From Fimbriiglobus ruber (lineage in GTDB: Bacteria; Planctomycetota; Planctomycetia; Gemmatales; Gemmataceae), in NCBI RefSeq assembly GCF_002197845.1, contig NZ_NIDE01000008.1, positions 372,001 to 436,000 on the forward strand: DNA of 64,000 bases. Direction: 5' to 3'. The notes beneath the pieces are model-generated. The model worked only from the letters and a program-made list of their open reading frames with translations. It ran no database searches and was not told the DNA's origin. Shown one piece after another: positions 17,601 to 24,994 of this stretch (positions are counted from its first letter, which is position 1; every line of letters begins with the position of its first letter). A program made the position numbers and the translations under genes.

Positions 17601-19300
17601 TGCCGCAGCTTGACGATCAATTTCTCGTACTCCCCCGCGCCGGGATAATTCGTCAGATAGTCATTGATATAAATACGTACCATCTCATTCCGAGCGAGTT
17701 GTCGTTCAAAGCTTTCAATGGTAATGCCTTGCTTGGCGAGCGAGGCGACGAAAACCGCTTTCGACTGGTTTCCGTTCTTCTTTCGCAGGGCCAAGATCTG
17801 GCGAGCTGCCGTCCTGTTAGTCTCTTCGGTCACTTCCTCCAGAACACGAGGTTTCTGTTTCTTGATCCTCGTAAGGAAATCAGAAACGATTAGCTCCCGC
17901 TCGATCAACTTCTTCAGTTCCTCACGGTAAAGTTCCTTCTCGCGGGCCTTTCGCGCGGCTTCGGTTGCCGCTTCGGAATCGGGCACTCGCTGGCGGACCA
18001 TTTGCCACACCTCTCCGTCGGTGATGACTGCGTCCGTTCCGACCCTGGCGACCTCCCGGGTGGGCGATGTGTCGCGGCCCGGAATCGGGTCGCCGGCAGG
18101 AGCCGCAACTGGTTCGGCCGGCGGCGGGGCTGGTTCGGGGGCCGCCGTTGCCCACCCGAGTCCTCCGAGGCCCGCGCAAAGGGCAAGAACCACAACCAGT
18201 GCCAGGGTGGCACGCCTTGCCGTGAGCGGCTGACACCAACGATCCATGTCGGCCTCCAAAAGTTGATGTATGCGTTTGGGCACTGAGTTACGGTGGAAGA
18301 TGGGGATCGCTGCCGGAGCCAGCGCGGAGCGGCCCGGACCCAAACTCTTCGCTCCTTCGAATAACACGCGGGCCAAGTCTCGCGGCGGAATGCCGCGCCG
18401 CACGGCCGCCGCGTCGCAATAGGATTCGCGGTCCGCGCTCAACCGATTGAGGAGCCAGTGAACGAGCGGGTGGAAAAAGAAGACCGCCCGCACGAGTTCT
18501 TCCACGAGCCTTGCCCAGTCGTCGCGGCAGGCGACGTGAGTCAACTCGTGAAGGAGAGTGGCCCGGCGGTCCGTTGCGGGGTGAGACGCGAAGTGTGGTG
18601 GCACGACGACCGCGGGCCGCCTCCCGCCGAGCAATACCGGCCCCGCCACAGCCGGGGAGGTCAAGAACACCACCGGCCGACGAACGCCCAGTTCGTTCTG
18701 GATCGTTTGCATTTCCAGCAGCAATTCTCCCGCGACTGGTTCGGCACGTCGGCGAACGCGAACCAACCACCACCAGCCGAGAGCCAAACGTGCGAACGTG
18801 TAGCCGCAGCCGACCAACCATCCGCAGACCAGAACCACGGGCCACTCGACGGCGAACGATTCGGCCGGGCGTGGCTCCTGATTCTTCGATTCCGCGATCG
18901 GAGCTTCGATCACAGCCGGTGCCGGTCTCGGAACCCCGGGCGGAAGAGGTTCGATCCCGCCATCTCCCTCCACGGCCCGGGCCGCAAACGGGGGAACGAA
19001 CGGCGGCGGTTGCTCGGCCGGCCGTTCCGGGAATGGGAGTTCGCCAGCGGCGGGCAAAGTCGGGGGTGGCGGGGCCGCGACGGACGCCCGTTCCGCCCGC
19101 GGCCAGGCGATACTCCACCAATGCGGGAAGAGCGGCATCGCCAACCCGCCGGCCAGGACCAACCGCCCCAGCCACAATCGCACCGCCACCGACCGCGGCG
19201 GGCGGACGGCGAACAACACGATCAATCCGGCGATCAGCACGCCCCATCGCATCGACCAATCCGCGAACAGGCCCAGCCAGGTCGTGGCGAATTCGCTCAT
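14639..19300 (-). CDS. BlaR1/M56-family membrane metallopeptidase sensor fused to a SurA-like segment and about ten carboxypeptidase-regulatory-like repeats
   Basis: A 1,553-residue protein. The N-terminal part has membrane segments (about 18-33, 45-60, 160-185) and an M56 peptidase domain with zinc motif HELTH at 251-255 and downstream RESYCDAAAVRRG. A further membrane segment follows at about 375-395. Residues about 425-570 are helical and charged (REVARVGTDAVITDGEVW...), like the N-terminal chaperone part of SurA/parvulin-type proteins but without a PPIase domain. From about 590 to the end there are roughly ten Ig-like CarboxypepD-reg units (VRGRIVDAGGKPVMGATV and variants). In BlaR1-type systems the outer sensor triggers the M56 domain to remove the BlaI repressor; here the usual penicillin-binding sensor is replaced by a very long repeat region. 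The start ATG overlaps the blaI stop (19297-19300), so the two genes form an operon. Confidence 0.88.
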   Translation of the reverse strand: MSEFATTWLGLFADWSMRWGVLIAGLIVLFAVRPPRSVAVRLWLGRLVLAGGLAMPLFPHWWSIAWPRAERASVAAPPPPTLPAAGELPFPERPAEQPPPFVPPFAARAVEGDGGIEPLPPGVPRPAPAVIEAPIAESKNQEPRPAESFAVEWPVVLVCGWLVGCGYTFARLALGWWWLVRVRRRAEPVAGELLLEMQTIQNELGVRRPVVFLTSPAVAGPVLLGGRRPAVVVPPHFASHPATDRRATLLHELTHVACRDDWARLVEELVRAVFFFHPLVHWLLNRLSADRESYCDAAAVRRGIPPRDLARVLFEGAKSLGPGRSALAPAAIPIFHRNSVPKRIHQLLEADMDRWCQPLTARRATLALVVVLALCAGLGGLGWATAAPEPAPPPAEPVAAPAGDPIPGRDTSPTREVARVGTDAVITDGEVWQMVRQRVPDSEAATEAARKAREKELYREELKKLIERELIVSDFLTRIKKQKPRVLEEVTEETNRTAARQILALRKKNGNQSKAVFVASLAKQGITIESFERQLARNEMVRIYINDYLTNYPGAGEYEKLIVKLRQKITVTTADPALAGAPAVVGRNTTSTVRGRIVDAGGKPVMGATVVVDAFNPGLDGGRMITTSAADGRFTFDLTPDRKNWAVIFFSAGKSGFAPVAGHYVTSSREDIRLVLSPTAECTGTVKDPNGKPVRGAEVFCFSSQRMLLFRPEVVRGTPLEQLFYATTNEQGVFRSTSAPAGEALFLRARAPGFAEVTAGAPKRDPGAGRDPTPVSLKLEPEATIRGQVISRLPGFGFKTVWATLGEFKEHLLFDRIAPLDAEGRFTFKNLPAGSFNIYLVFPTGTRATARATTVTVKAGESLDTKLEIIEGVEVTGTVRISGAGQPVNRAVLTYRVGGPGEVQQYPPVFTDAAGEFRVSLPSGPANFGLITPPPGYGLLPQGLGERRIVIPSDAKTFAISEPFEMVRVRDRYTGRVVDASGKAIANATVKTQWTGAHDNTIPDPVTNAAGEFTCQYSPTSLLQPGLLAPLSVVTAAGRAFEVNALVPPDGVTEVRVPTHLGVNGPEDVKPLELAGVVVDGTGQPLAGVKVHLRPWADSPRNIVLTGLDGRFRISDDGGNGRVLVRFSKEGYSPVTVRQQQVGVKGLVIALDRETYFEGVVRGPDGKPVGGAVVRADEGLTEGNIRYTRSALWTETRADPQGRYRLYVQPNEYTIQVRAAGTGIVQLPATVIGHGQKRTLDLTLMPGVTFRAKVVDSISGKPVAGVKLYDWQRPEVAGLSDDNGEITIGELLPGRASFKVASTTHARWWSDQTITLSERRGPENPKTGFRRNFDNLAFNATTGMQPVTVTVEPAVRCAGRVLDPNGKPVAGATVSAVLPGSGNTLTGDTRFRAETIADGTFTLLLPATGAAEYNLMAHDGPYGTWRTWANGVLPPIKTTPGQTVNDLTLNLTRPAVVRGRVVDTKGRPVAGREICSQPTDGRESHYYSPTTTTKADGTFELRFVRPAAQQLSAAPFWSPGKEPPGLSKTPTLTLKEGEVAEGVTLTVGEEAEK

Positions 19301-19713
19301 GGCTTTTTCCTCCGTACCGGCTCGGGTTTCGCCGGTTCGGTGGGTTGCTTCAATCGCTCCTCGATCGCCTTGAGTTCTTCGGCGGTGAGGTGTTTCGCGT
19401 CCACGAGGCCCAACACGAGGCGCTCGGCCGAACCGCGGAAGAACCGGCGCACGAAATCGCCCAGAAGCGTCCCCGTGGCCTCGGCCCGAGTCAACAAGGG
19501 GCTGTAACGGTGAGCGGGTTGATCGTCACCGTGTGCGACCAACCCCGCCTTCTCCATGCCTTGCAACAAGCCCAACACGGTCGTGTACGGCATCTCCGAG
19601 CCCTCGGCCAAGTGCCCGAGAACTTCGCGAACGGTCAGCGGACCGTGTTCCCACAACAGATCCAGCACCGCGTACTGCCGCTCTGTAATCGCGAGTTGTT
19701 TTTTCCCTGCCAT
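19297..19713 (-). CDS. blaI: BlaI/MecI/CopY-family transcriptional repressor
   Basis: A 138-residue protein with the BlaI-type winged helix at the N-terminus (ITERQYAVLDLLWEHGPLTVREV, then MPYTTVLGLLQGMEKAGLV as recognition helix and wing) and a C-terminal dimerisation helix region. BlaI repressors bind dyad operators as dimers and are cleaved through the partner M56 sensor, whose gene follows with a 4-base overlap. A strong promoter and a dyad lie directly upstream, so autoregulation is expected. The signal sensed need not be a beta-lactam; no beta-lactamase gene is in the window. Confidence 0.92.
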   Translation of the reverse strand: MAGKKQLAITERQYAVLDLLWEHGPLTVREVLGHLAEGSEMPYTTVLGLLQGMEKAGLVAHGDDQPAHRYSPLLTRAEATGTLLGDFVRRFFRGSAERLVLGLVDAKHLTAEELKAIEERLKQPTEPAKPEPVRRKKP

Positions 19714-19729
19714 GATCGCCCTGGGGCAA

Positions 19730-19763
19730 AATACGGTTTAATAAGTACGCATTATTAAGTATT
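19730..19763 (-). promoter_or_regulatory. Putative BlaI operator dyad
   Basis: TAATAA (19739-19744) and TTATTA (19752-19757) are exact inverted arms around 7 bp. An outer pair AATAC (19730-19734) and GTATT (19759-19763) extends the symmetry, with unequal gaps. It lies 17-50 bp upstream of the blaI start and covers the -10 element, the position expected for a repressor site. Confidence 0.65.
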
Positions 19764-19779
19764 GCCAGCCGCGTGTCAA
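19751..19779 (-). promoter_or_regulatory. Sigma-70-type promoter of the blaI-M56 sensor operon
   Basis: On the minus strand a perfect -35 TTGACA (19774-19779) is separated by exactly 17 bp from AATAAT (19751-19756; five of six matches to TATAAT). The -10 lies within the right arm of the dyad. Confidence 0.7.
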
Positions 19780-19884
19780 CTCCTGTGTGCGGGATATCGA
19801 ATGCGATAACGGGGGGGCTAATTTTGGCAGATCATGAGACGGCAGAAGTGCGAGGGGTGCCATTTCGACGGAATGTGTACTCCC

Positions 19885-20013
19885 GCGCTGGGTGCGGGTC
19901 TCCGACCCCGCCCGACGCACGCCGCACGAGACACCGACCGGAGGGGCACGCGCCGTGGCACGGGAGACCTGCGGTCGGGCCGAACGACGGGGTCGGAGAC
20001 CCGCGCCGAGCGC
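19885..20013. repeat. Long inverted repeat, MITE/REP-like element
   Basis: The arms 19885-19910 and 19988-20013 are inverted complements at 24 of 26 positions and enclose a 77-bp GC-rich loop. The element occupies the middle of the otherwise empty 19780-20199 gap between blaI and pdxH. No coding sequence is seen in the gap. Confidence 0.6.
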
Positions 20014-20199
20014 GAGCGCCCAGGCAGAGGGCGATTGCGGCGGGATGGTTACGCTCTTCCACCTCTGCCCACTCATGAGCCAAGAATGTTTGTCAGGCAC
20101 ACCGTTGCGGAACCCCACTTCGTGCCATCCGCTGGCAACATCCACGCCGGCCGCCTATTACTTCTTCTGTGTACATCAAACACAGTCCGCGGGCCCGCG

Positions 20200-20838
20200 A
20201 TGAAATCGATCGCCGATTTGCGCCAAGAGTACACCCTGGGCGGTCTGACCGAGACGGACGCGGGCGACGACCCGATCGCGCTGTTCCGGAGCTGGTTCGA
20301 GGCCGCCCTGCGGGAGGATCTGCCCGACCCGAACGCCATGACGCTCGCGACGGCCACGCCGGACGGCAAGCCGGCGGCCCGGGTCGTACTCCTCAAAGCC
20401 CTCGACGACCACGGGTTCACGTTCTTCACCAACTACGACGGCCGCAAGGGGCGGGAACTGGACGCGAACCCGAACGCCGCACTGATGTTTTTCTGGCAGC
20501 CGTTCGAGCGGCAGGTACGTGTCGAGGGGGTCGTGGAGCGAGTGTCGGCGGCCGAGTCGGACGACTACTTTGCCCACCGGCCGCTCGGCAGCCGGCTCGG
20601 GGCCTGGGTGTCCGACCAGAGTTCGGTCATCCCGGACCGGGCCTACCTCGAACGCCAGCACGCCGAACTCGCGGCCAAATACCCGGACGGTGCCGTACCT
20701 CGACCGCCGCACTGGGGAGGCTACCGGGTCAAGCCCGAGGTGATCGAGTTCTGGCAGGGGCGGCCGAACCGCCTCCACGACCGCATCCGGTTCCGCCAGA
20801 CCGGGGCCGGGTGGGTAAAAGAGCGGCTAGCCCCGTGA
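20200..20838 (+). CDS. pdxH: Pyridoxamine 5'-phosphate oxidase
   Basis: A 212-residue protein that matches PdxH in length and throughout. FMN-contacting stretches [19 protein letters not shown] and KGRELDANP are present, as is the family signature [13 protein letters not shown] near the C-terminus. It oxidises pyridoxamine or pyridoxine 5'-phosphate to pyridoxal 5'-phosphate with FMN and oxygen, in the cytoplasm. The ATG at 20200 opens the conserved [11 protein letters not shown]; upstream sequence in the same frame looks non-coding. It stands alone after the repeat-bearing gap. Confidence 0.95.
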   Translation: MKSIADLRQEYTLGGLTETDAGDDPIALFRSWFEAALREDLPDPNAMTLATATPDGKPAARVVLLKALDDHGFTFFTNYDGRKGRELDANPNAALMFFWQPFERQVRVEGVVERVSAAESDDYFAHRPLGSRLGAWVSDQSSVIPDRAYLERQHAELAAKYPDGAVPRPPHWGGYRVKPEVIEFWQGRPNRLHDRIRFRQTGAGWVKERLAP

Positions 20839-20934
20839 CCGCGGGCGCGCGAGTGGGTAGGATCGTGCGGGGACGGAATAAGGAACCGAGTTCGAAGGTA
20901 TCACGAAGTGCCGGTTCACACCCAGGAGTGTTCA

Positions 20935-21519
20935 ATGAAAAGTGTTCTGACCGTTTGCGTGGCGGCCATCGCGTTCGCCGCGATCCCCTGTTCGGCTGCC
21001 GACAAAGGCAAAGAGGACGGCAAAATGAGCGGGCCGCTCGGGTACACGATGAAAGGGATCGACGGGAAAGACGTCGACCTCGGCAAGTACAAGGGCAAGG
21101 TCGTGCTGCTGGTGAACGTCGCCAGCAAGTGCGGGTACACCCCGCAATACAAGGGCCTGGAAGAGCTGTACGAGAAGTACGGCAAGGACGGCCTGGTCGT
21201 CATCGGCGTCCCGGCCAACGAGTTCGGGAAGCAGGAGCCCGGTACGGACGATGACATTCAGCAGTTCTGTTCGACGAACTACAAAGTCACGTTCCCCATG
21301 CTCTCCAAGGTCGTCGTGAAGGGCCCCGGCAAAACGCCGCTGTACGAATACCTGACCAGCAAGGAAACGAACCCGAAATTCGCCGGCGAGATCGGCTGGA
21401 ACTTCGAGAAGTTCCTGATCGGCCGGAACGGCGAAGTCGTCGGCCGGTTCAAGTCCAGCGTCGAGCCGACGAGCGAACAACTCGTCGCCGCGGTCAAGAA
21501 GGAACTCGACGCGAAGTAA
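20935..21519 (+). CDS. Secreted glutathione peroxidase-family thiol peroxidase
   Basis: A 194-residue protein with an N-terminal signal peptide (MKSVLTVCVAAIAFAAIPCSAA) and a complete GPx domain. The peroxidatic Cys is in VNVASKCGYT; the other catalytic elements are the Gln in the ANEFGKQEPG region and Trp-Asn in IGWNFEKFLI. A Cys in QQFCSTNY could be the resolving Cys, which would make it thioredoxin-dependent as in most bacterial GPx homologues (inference). AGGAG lies seven bases before the ATG at 20935. Likely role: peroxide reduction in the periplasm. Confidence 0.92.
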   Translation: MKSVLTVCVAAIAFAAIPCSAADKGKEDGKMSGPLGYTMKGIDGKDVDLGKYKGKVVLLVNVASKCGYTPQYKGLEELYEKYGKDGLVVIGVPANEFGKQEPGTDDDIQQFCSTNYKVTFPMLSKVVVKGPGKTPLYEYLTSKETNPKFAGEIGWNFEKFLIGRNGEVVGRFKSSVEPTSEQLVAAVKKELDAK

Positions 21520-21540
21520 CATCACAGTCTGACTACTCAA

Positions 21541-21575
21541 GGCGTCGGCGGGCCGAAACTCGGCCCGCCGACGCC
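21541..21575 (+). terminator. Strong hairpin terminator after the glutathione peroxidase gene
   Basis: A perfect 16-bp stem (21541-21556 with 21560-21575) and a 3-nt loop lie 21 bp past the stop. Only short T runs follow, so termination strength is uncertain. Confidence 0.7.
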
Positions 21576-21732
21576 TTCGGCGTTTCGCGTGGTTCACGAT
21601 TCGCACTTCGAACGTGTTGCGACATCGGTTGATCGTGGCATGATCCGAACCCGGTTACACGACTGGCACGGAGAGAAAAACGTGGCGAGGAGGGATGTTG
21701 GCCGACGGCTTCTTTATGTTATCTTATATTGC

Positions 21733-22002
21733 ATGGGAACAGAACTCACGAACGGACCGACACCGCACACGATTGATGTGACCGGGCTTCCGGAGCAGAC
21801 CGTACGTCAAGTCTTGCAGATCGTCCGGGAGGCTCGCGAGAAGCAAGCCCTCGTAGTCCCCACTGCCTCAACCATTCGCCCCCCGCTCCGCGGCCGGTTT
21901 GAATACCTGGGGTATTCCGTCCCTAAGGAAGTCATCGACGAAGCCCAGCGCGAAGCTTGGGCCAACTTTCCGCGTGACTTTCCGACACCGGATGAGTCAT
22001 GA
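21733..22002 (+). CDS. Putative antitoxin of a VapBC-type pair
   Basis: An 89-residue small acidic protein (from MGTELTNG) containing PEQTVRQVLQIVREAREKQ and ending in ANFPRDFPTPDES. No DNA-binding fold is certain from sequence. The gene overlaps the PIN-domain toxin gene through ATGA (stop 22000-22002, next start 21999), the normal arrangement of antitoxin before toxin. The frame is open upstream to 21589, but ATG at 21733 follows an AT-rich TTATATTGC stretch and starts the coherent part. Confidence 0.7.
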   Translation: MGTELTNGPTPHTIDVTGLPEQTVRQVLQIVREAREKQALVVPTASTIRPPLRGRFEYLGYSVPKEVIDEAQREAWANFPRDFPTPDES

Positions 22003-22415
22003 GTGATGTCGTCGCTGATACTCACTCCATCGTCTGGTTTCTGTTCGATACCCCCAGACTCTCGCCGGCAGCGGACGCGGCTTTGACCGCCGCGATTTCG
22101 TCGGGGCGGCGCTACATTTCAGCCATAACACTCGTCGAATTGAACTACCTGACTGGCAAAGCAAGTTTCCCATACCCGGGGATATTGCGGCACCTGCTCT
22201 CGCTCATCGCCGACACGGGGGAGCCAGTCGATGTCTTACCCGTCACACTCGAAATTGCGCGTGCGTTGGATCAGGTTCCACGGTCCGAAGTGCCCGCTAT
22301 GCCGGACCGCATCATTGCCGCAACGGCCGTAGCTCACAAATTGCCCCTGGTGAGTACCGACTCCGACATTCAGGGCTCAGCCAGTCTCAAAGCGCTTGTC
22401 CCGGTCATTTGGTAA
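21999..22415 (+). CDS. vapC: PIN-domain ribonuclease toxin, VapC-like
   Basis: A 138-residue PIN protein. The four acidic active-site positions are visible: Asp in VVADTHSIVW (near residue 7), Glu in ITLVELNYL, Asp in MPDRIIAATA and Asp in LVSTDSDI. PIN toxins cleave RNA with Mg2+ and are neutralised by the protein coded immediately upstream. The two-gene unit is isolated between a terminator and the glycosyltransferase cluster, as usual for mobile toxin-antitoxin modules. Confidence 0.88.
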   Translation: MSDVVADTHSIVWFLFDTPRLSPAADAALTAAISSGRRYISAITLVELNYLTGKASFPYPGILRHLLSLIADTGEPVDVLPVTLEIARALDQVPRSEVPAMPDRIIAATAVAHKLPLVSTDSDIQGSASLKALVPVIW

Positions 22416-22567
22416 TCAGCTCACACCTCGGGTCCGTCGAACTCAGCACCTAACTCCTCTGCCGGTTGAGTAGGCGGCTTGTTTAAGGCTCATTTCCCAA
22501 AATTTTGCTACATTTGATACGATCCGGATATCTGGAATAACCTGTCGTAACCGATACAACCCAACTT

Positions 22568-23803
22568 GTGATTACGCGCTCTCGCCCACGACTGGTTTAT
22601 TACACCTCCGGCCTCTGGCCGTGCGGCGTGGCCTCGTACCAGCGCAACCTCGCGACGGCGACGGCCGAGTTCGCGGAGGTCGAGACGGTCAGATTGCCGA
22701 CCGAGCGGGTATTCGGCAACAATCTTGTCGCCCTACTGGCTCAACGCCGCGTCTACCGGCAACTGGCAGCTCGCTCGGCCGGCGCGGATGGGGTTGTCCT
22801 CGATTACACGGACACGTTTTGGAATGGCTCTCGGCTCGGAGAGAACCTGTTCCCTTCGTTCGCCCGCAGGCTCCGTGCGCCCACCGTCTTGATCCTTCAC
22901 GAAGGACCGGGCCGAACCGACCCGGCCGACATCTCGGGGCCGTTTCCGGTCAAAGCCGGCAAGCGCCTCGTCCATCTCGCCCTCGCGGCCCGGGACGCCC
23001 ACTCGCGCTACTACGACGACTTCGTCCGCGAGAAGCTGTTCTCCTTCGCGGCACATATGGTCACGCACTCGCGACCGCTGGCCCAGTCGCGGTCGAAAGA
23101 CCTGCCTGTTGCCCGCGTCCACGTTCTGCCCACGCCGACGTATACGCTTCCCGCCTCCGCGTGGTCGACGACCGAAATCGAGAGCCGGTTCGGGCTGAGC
23201 GGCAAACGGGTGGCCGTGCTGCTCGGCTTCCCACAGCCGTCGAAAGGATTCGACCGGGCTGTGACCTGTTTGCCGCATTTGCCCGCGGACGTCGTCTTTC
23301 TCCAGGTCGGTACTAGCGACCGGTCCCGTGCCCAGTGTGAGGCACTCACGGCTCACGCCGCCGCGCTGGGGGCGGGCGATCGGTTCATTCGCGCCGGTTA
23401 CTTAACCGACCCCGAGTTGGCCGCGGTCCTGCGGCGGGCGGACGTGGCGGTCGCGCCGTTCCGCGCCGTTCACCATTCGAGCAGCCTGGGGCACCTGATC
23501 GCGTTCGGCATACCTATCGTCGCGGCGGACATCCCGAGTACCCGGGAACTCGCGGCCGACGGCGCGGGGCTCGTGTTCGCCGACTGCGACGATCCGAAGG
23601 CTCTGGCCGACGTCGTGACTGCCGTTGTTTCCGACCGCGCGTTTGCGGAGGAACTACGGACCCTGAACGATACCTACACGCGGGCTCACGGTTTTCGCTC
23701 GGTCGCGCGGTTCGTTTGTGGATTGTTTGGTCCGACGACTCCCGTCTTGGGACGAGCGGAGAGCGGGGTCGAGGTTCCCGTGGCGAGCGGGAGCGTTTCG
23801 TGA
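22568..23803 (+). CDS. Glycosyltransferase family 4-like
   Basis: A 411-residue GT-B-type protein. The N-terminal half has LVYYTSGLWPCGVASYQRNL, the glycine-rich acceptor loop of GT4 enzymes; the C-terminal half has a VLLGFPQPSKGFDRAV segment, ADVAVAPFRAVHHSSSLGHLIAFGIPIVAAD and PSTRELAADGAGLVF, the nucleotide-sugar site region. The start is GTG at 22568. Its stop overlaps the next glycosyltransferase start (GTGA at 23800-23803), so it heads an operon for surface-glycan assembly. Donor and acceptor are unknown. Confidence 0.88.
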   Translation: MITRSRPRLVYYTSGLWPCGVASYQRNLATATAEFAEVETVRLPTERVFGNNLVALLAQRRVYRQLAARSAGADGVVLDYTDTFWNGSRLGENLFPSFARRLRAPTVLILHEGPGRTDPADISGPFPVKAGKRLVHLALAARDAHSRYYDDFVREKLFSFAAHMVTHSRPLAQSRSKDLPVARVHVLPTPTYTLPASAWSTTEIESRFGLSGKRVAVLLGFPQPSKGFDRAVTCLPHLPADVVFLQVGTSDRSRAQCEALTAHAAALGAGDRFIRAGYLTDPELAAVLRRADVAVAPFRAVHHSSSLGHLIAFGIPIVAADIPSTRELAADGAGLVFADCDDPKALADVVTAVVSDRAFAEELRTLNDTYTRAHGFRSVARFVCGLFGPTTPVLGRAESGVEVPVASGSVS

Positions 23804-24945
23804 CGGTCCGGCCCTTCACAGTCGCGGTCGACGGGCGGGTGGTCCACGACGAAGTCCGCCGGGGCATTGCCAAGACCACGATCGCCGTTTACCGCGCGCT
23901 GGCGGTCGCCCGGCCGATGTGGCAATTTCGCGTGTTTCACAGATCGCCCGCGACGGATGATCCGTTCGTGGGTTTTCCGAACGTGCAGTCGATTCGCATA
24001 AACATCCGCGGCGACCGGTTCGACCTCTGGTCGAAGCTACGGCTTCCGCTGGCGACGGGGGCGTCCAGGGCGGACGTGTTCCACGCCCCCGCTGGGCTCG
24101 CGCCGCGTTTTCCGCTCGCCCCGCTCGTGACCACGATCCACGATCTCATCCCGCTCGACACCCGCCCGAACGATCCGGACGTTCAGGTGTGGGCCGGTAA
24201 CGTCCGACGGGCCGCCCGCCGTGCGCGGCGCATTCTGACCGTGAGCCAGCATGCCAGGAGCCGGATTGTCGACTTGCTGGGCGTCGATCCGGCAAAAATC
24301 TCGGTCGTCCAGTGGGGCACGAATTTCATTTCGGAACAGTCTGACTCAATTGACGGGAATCCGATTCGTGAACGGTATGGGATTCCGCCGGCCGTCGACT
24401 ACGTTTTACACTTCGGCATGGCCGACCCACGGAAAAACACCGCCCGGGTTCTCGACGCCTGGGCTGCGTTGCCGGCGGCCGTCCGCGAAGCGGCGTTGCT
24501 GGTCGTGGTCGGTCTTCAGGGAGCCGCGCGCGATCAGTTCACCGAGGCCGCGCGGCGGCTTGGGATTGTTGATCGAGTTCGCCTCCACGGGTACGCGCCG
24601 GAGGAAGACGTTCGCGGTCTCCTCGCCGGCGCGACCGTTCTCTGCTATCCCACTCTGTATGAAGGCTTCGGCCTCCCGGTCCTGGACGGCTTTGCGGCCG
24701 GTGTTCCGGTTCTCACGGGGAATCTGACCAGCCTTCCTGAAGTAGCCGGGGACGCGGCGCTCGTGGTCGATCCGACGGATACAGCGGCCATAACTGCCGG
24801 GCTCGCCCGCCTGCTCACCGACGCCGACCTCCGGGCGGTCCTGGTCGAGCGGGGGCGGCGGCGGGTCCGAGCGTTTACGTGGGCCGCGGCCGCGGACGAG
24901 ATCGCGGCCGTGTTCGAGGCGGCTGCCGGACGGAGAACGTCATGA
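23800..24945 (+). CDS. Glycosyltransferase family 4 (mannosyltransferase-like)
   Basis: A 381-residue GT4 protein starting at GTG 23800 (MTVRPFTVAVDGRVV). It has IRRGIAKTTI-like N-terminal loop sequence (EVRRGIAKTTIAVYRAL), TTIHDLIPLD, LTVSQHARSRIVDLL, FGMADPRKNTARVLDAW and the donor-site YEGFGLPVLDGFAAGVPVLTG with its E-x7-E pattern. It is about as long as, and clearly paralogous to, the next gene (24995-26134). Translational coupling to the previous gene is expected from the 4-base overlap. Confidence 0.9.
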   Translation: MTVRPFTVAVDGRVVHDEVRRGIAKTTIAVYRALAVARPMWQFRVFHRSPATDDPFVGFPNVQSIRINIRGDRFDLWSKLRLPLATGASRADVFHAPAGLAPRFPLAPLVTTIHDLIPLDTRPNDPDVQVWAGNVRRAARRARRILTVSQHARSRIVDLLGVDPAKISVVQWGTNFISEQSDSIDGNPIRERYGIPPAVDYVLHFGMADPRKNTARVLDAWAALPAAVREAALLVVVGLQGAARDQFTEAARRLGIVDRVRLHGYAPEEDVRGLLAGATVLCYPTLYEGFGLPVLDGFAAGVPVLTGNLTSLPEVAGDAALVVDPTDTAAITAGLARLLTDADLRAVLVERGRRRVRAFTWAAAADEIAAVFEAAAGRRTS

Positions 24946-24994
24946 ACGACCGTCGACACGGAAGCCGACCCTGCAGCGAATCGGGGGCTCCACG

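Noticed and set aside
18458-19758. Long plus-strand frames opposite the M56-sensor gene
   Set aside because: Antisense shadows; the minus-strand frame holds the HELTH peptidase and the BlaI domain.
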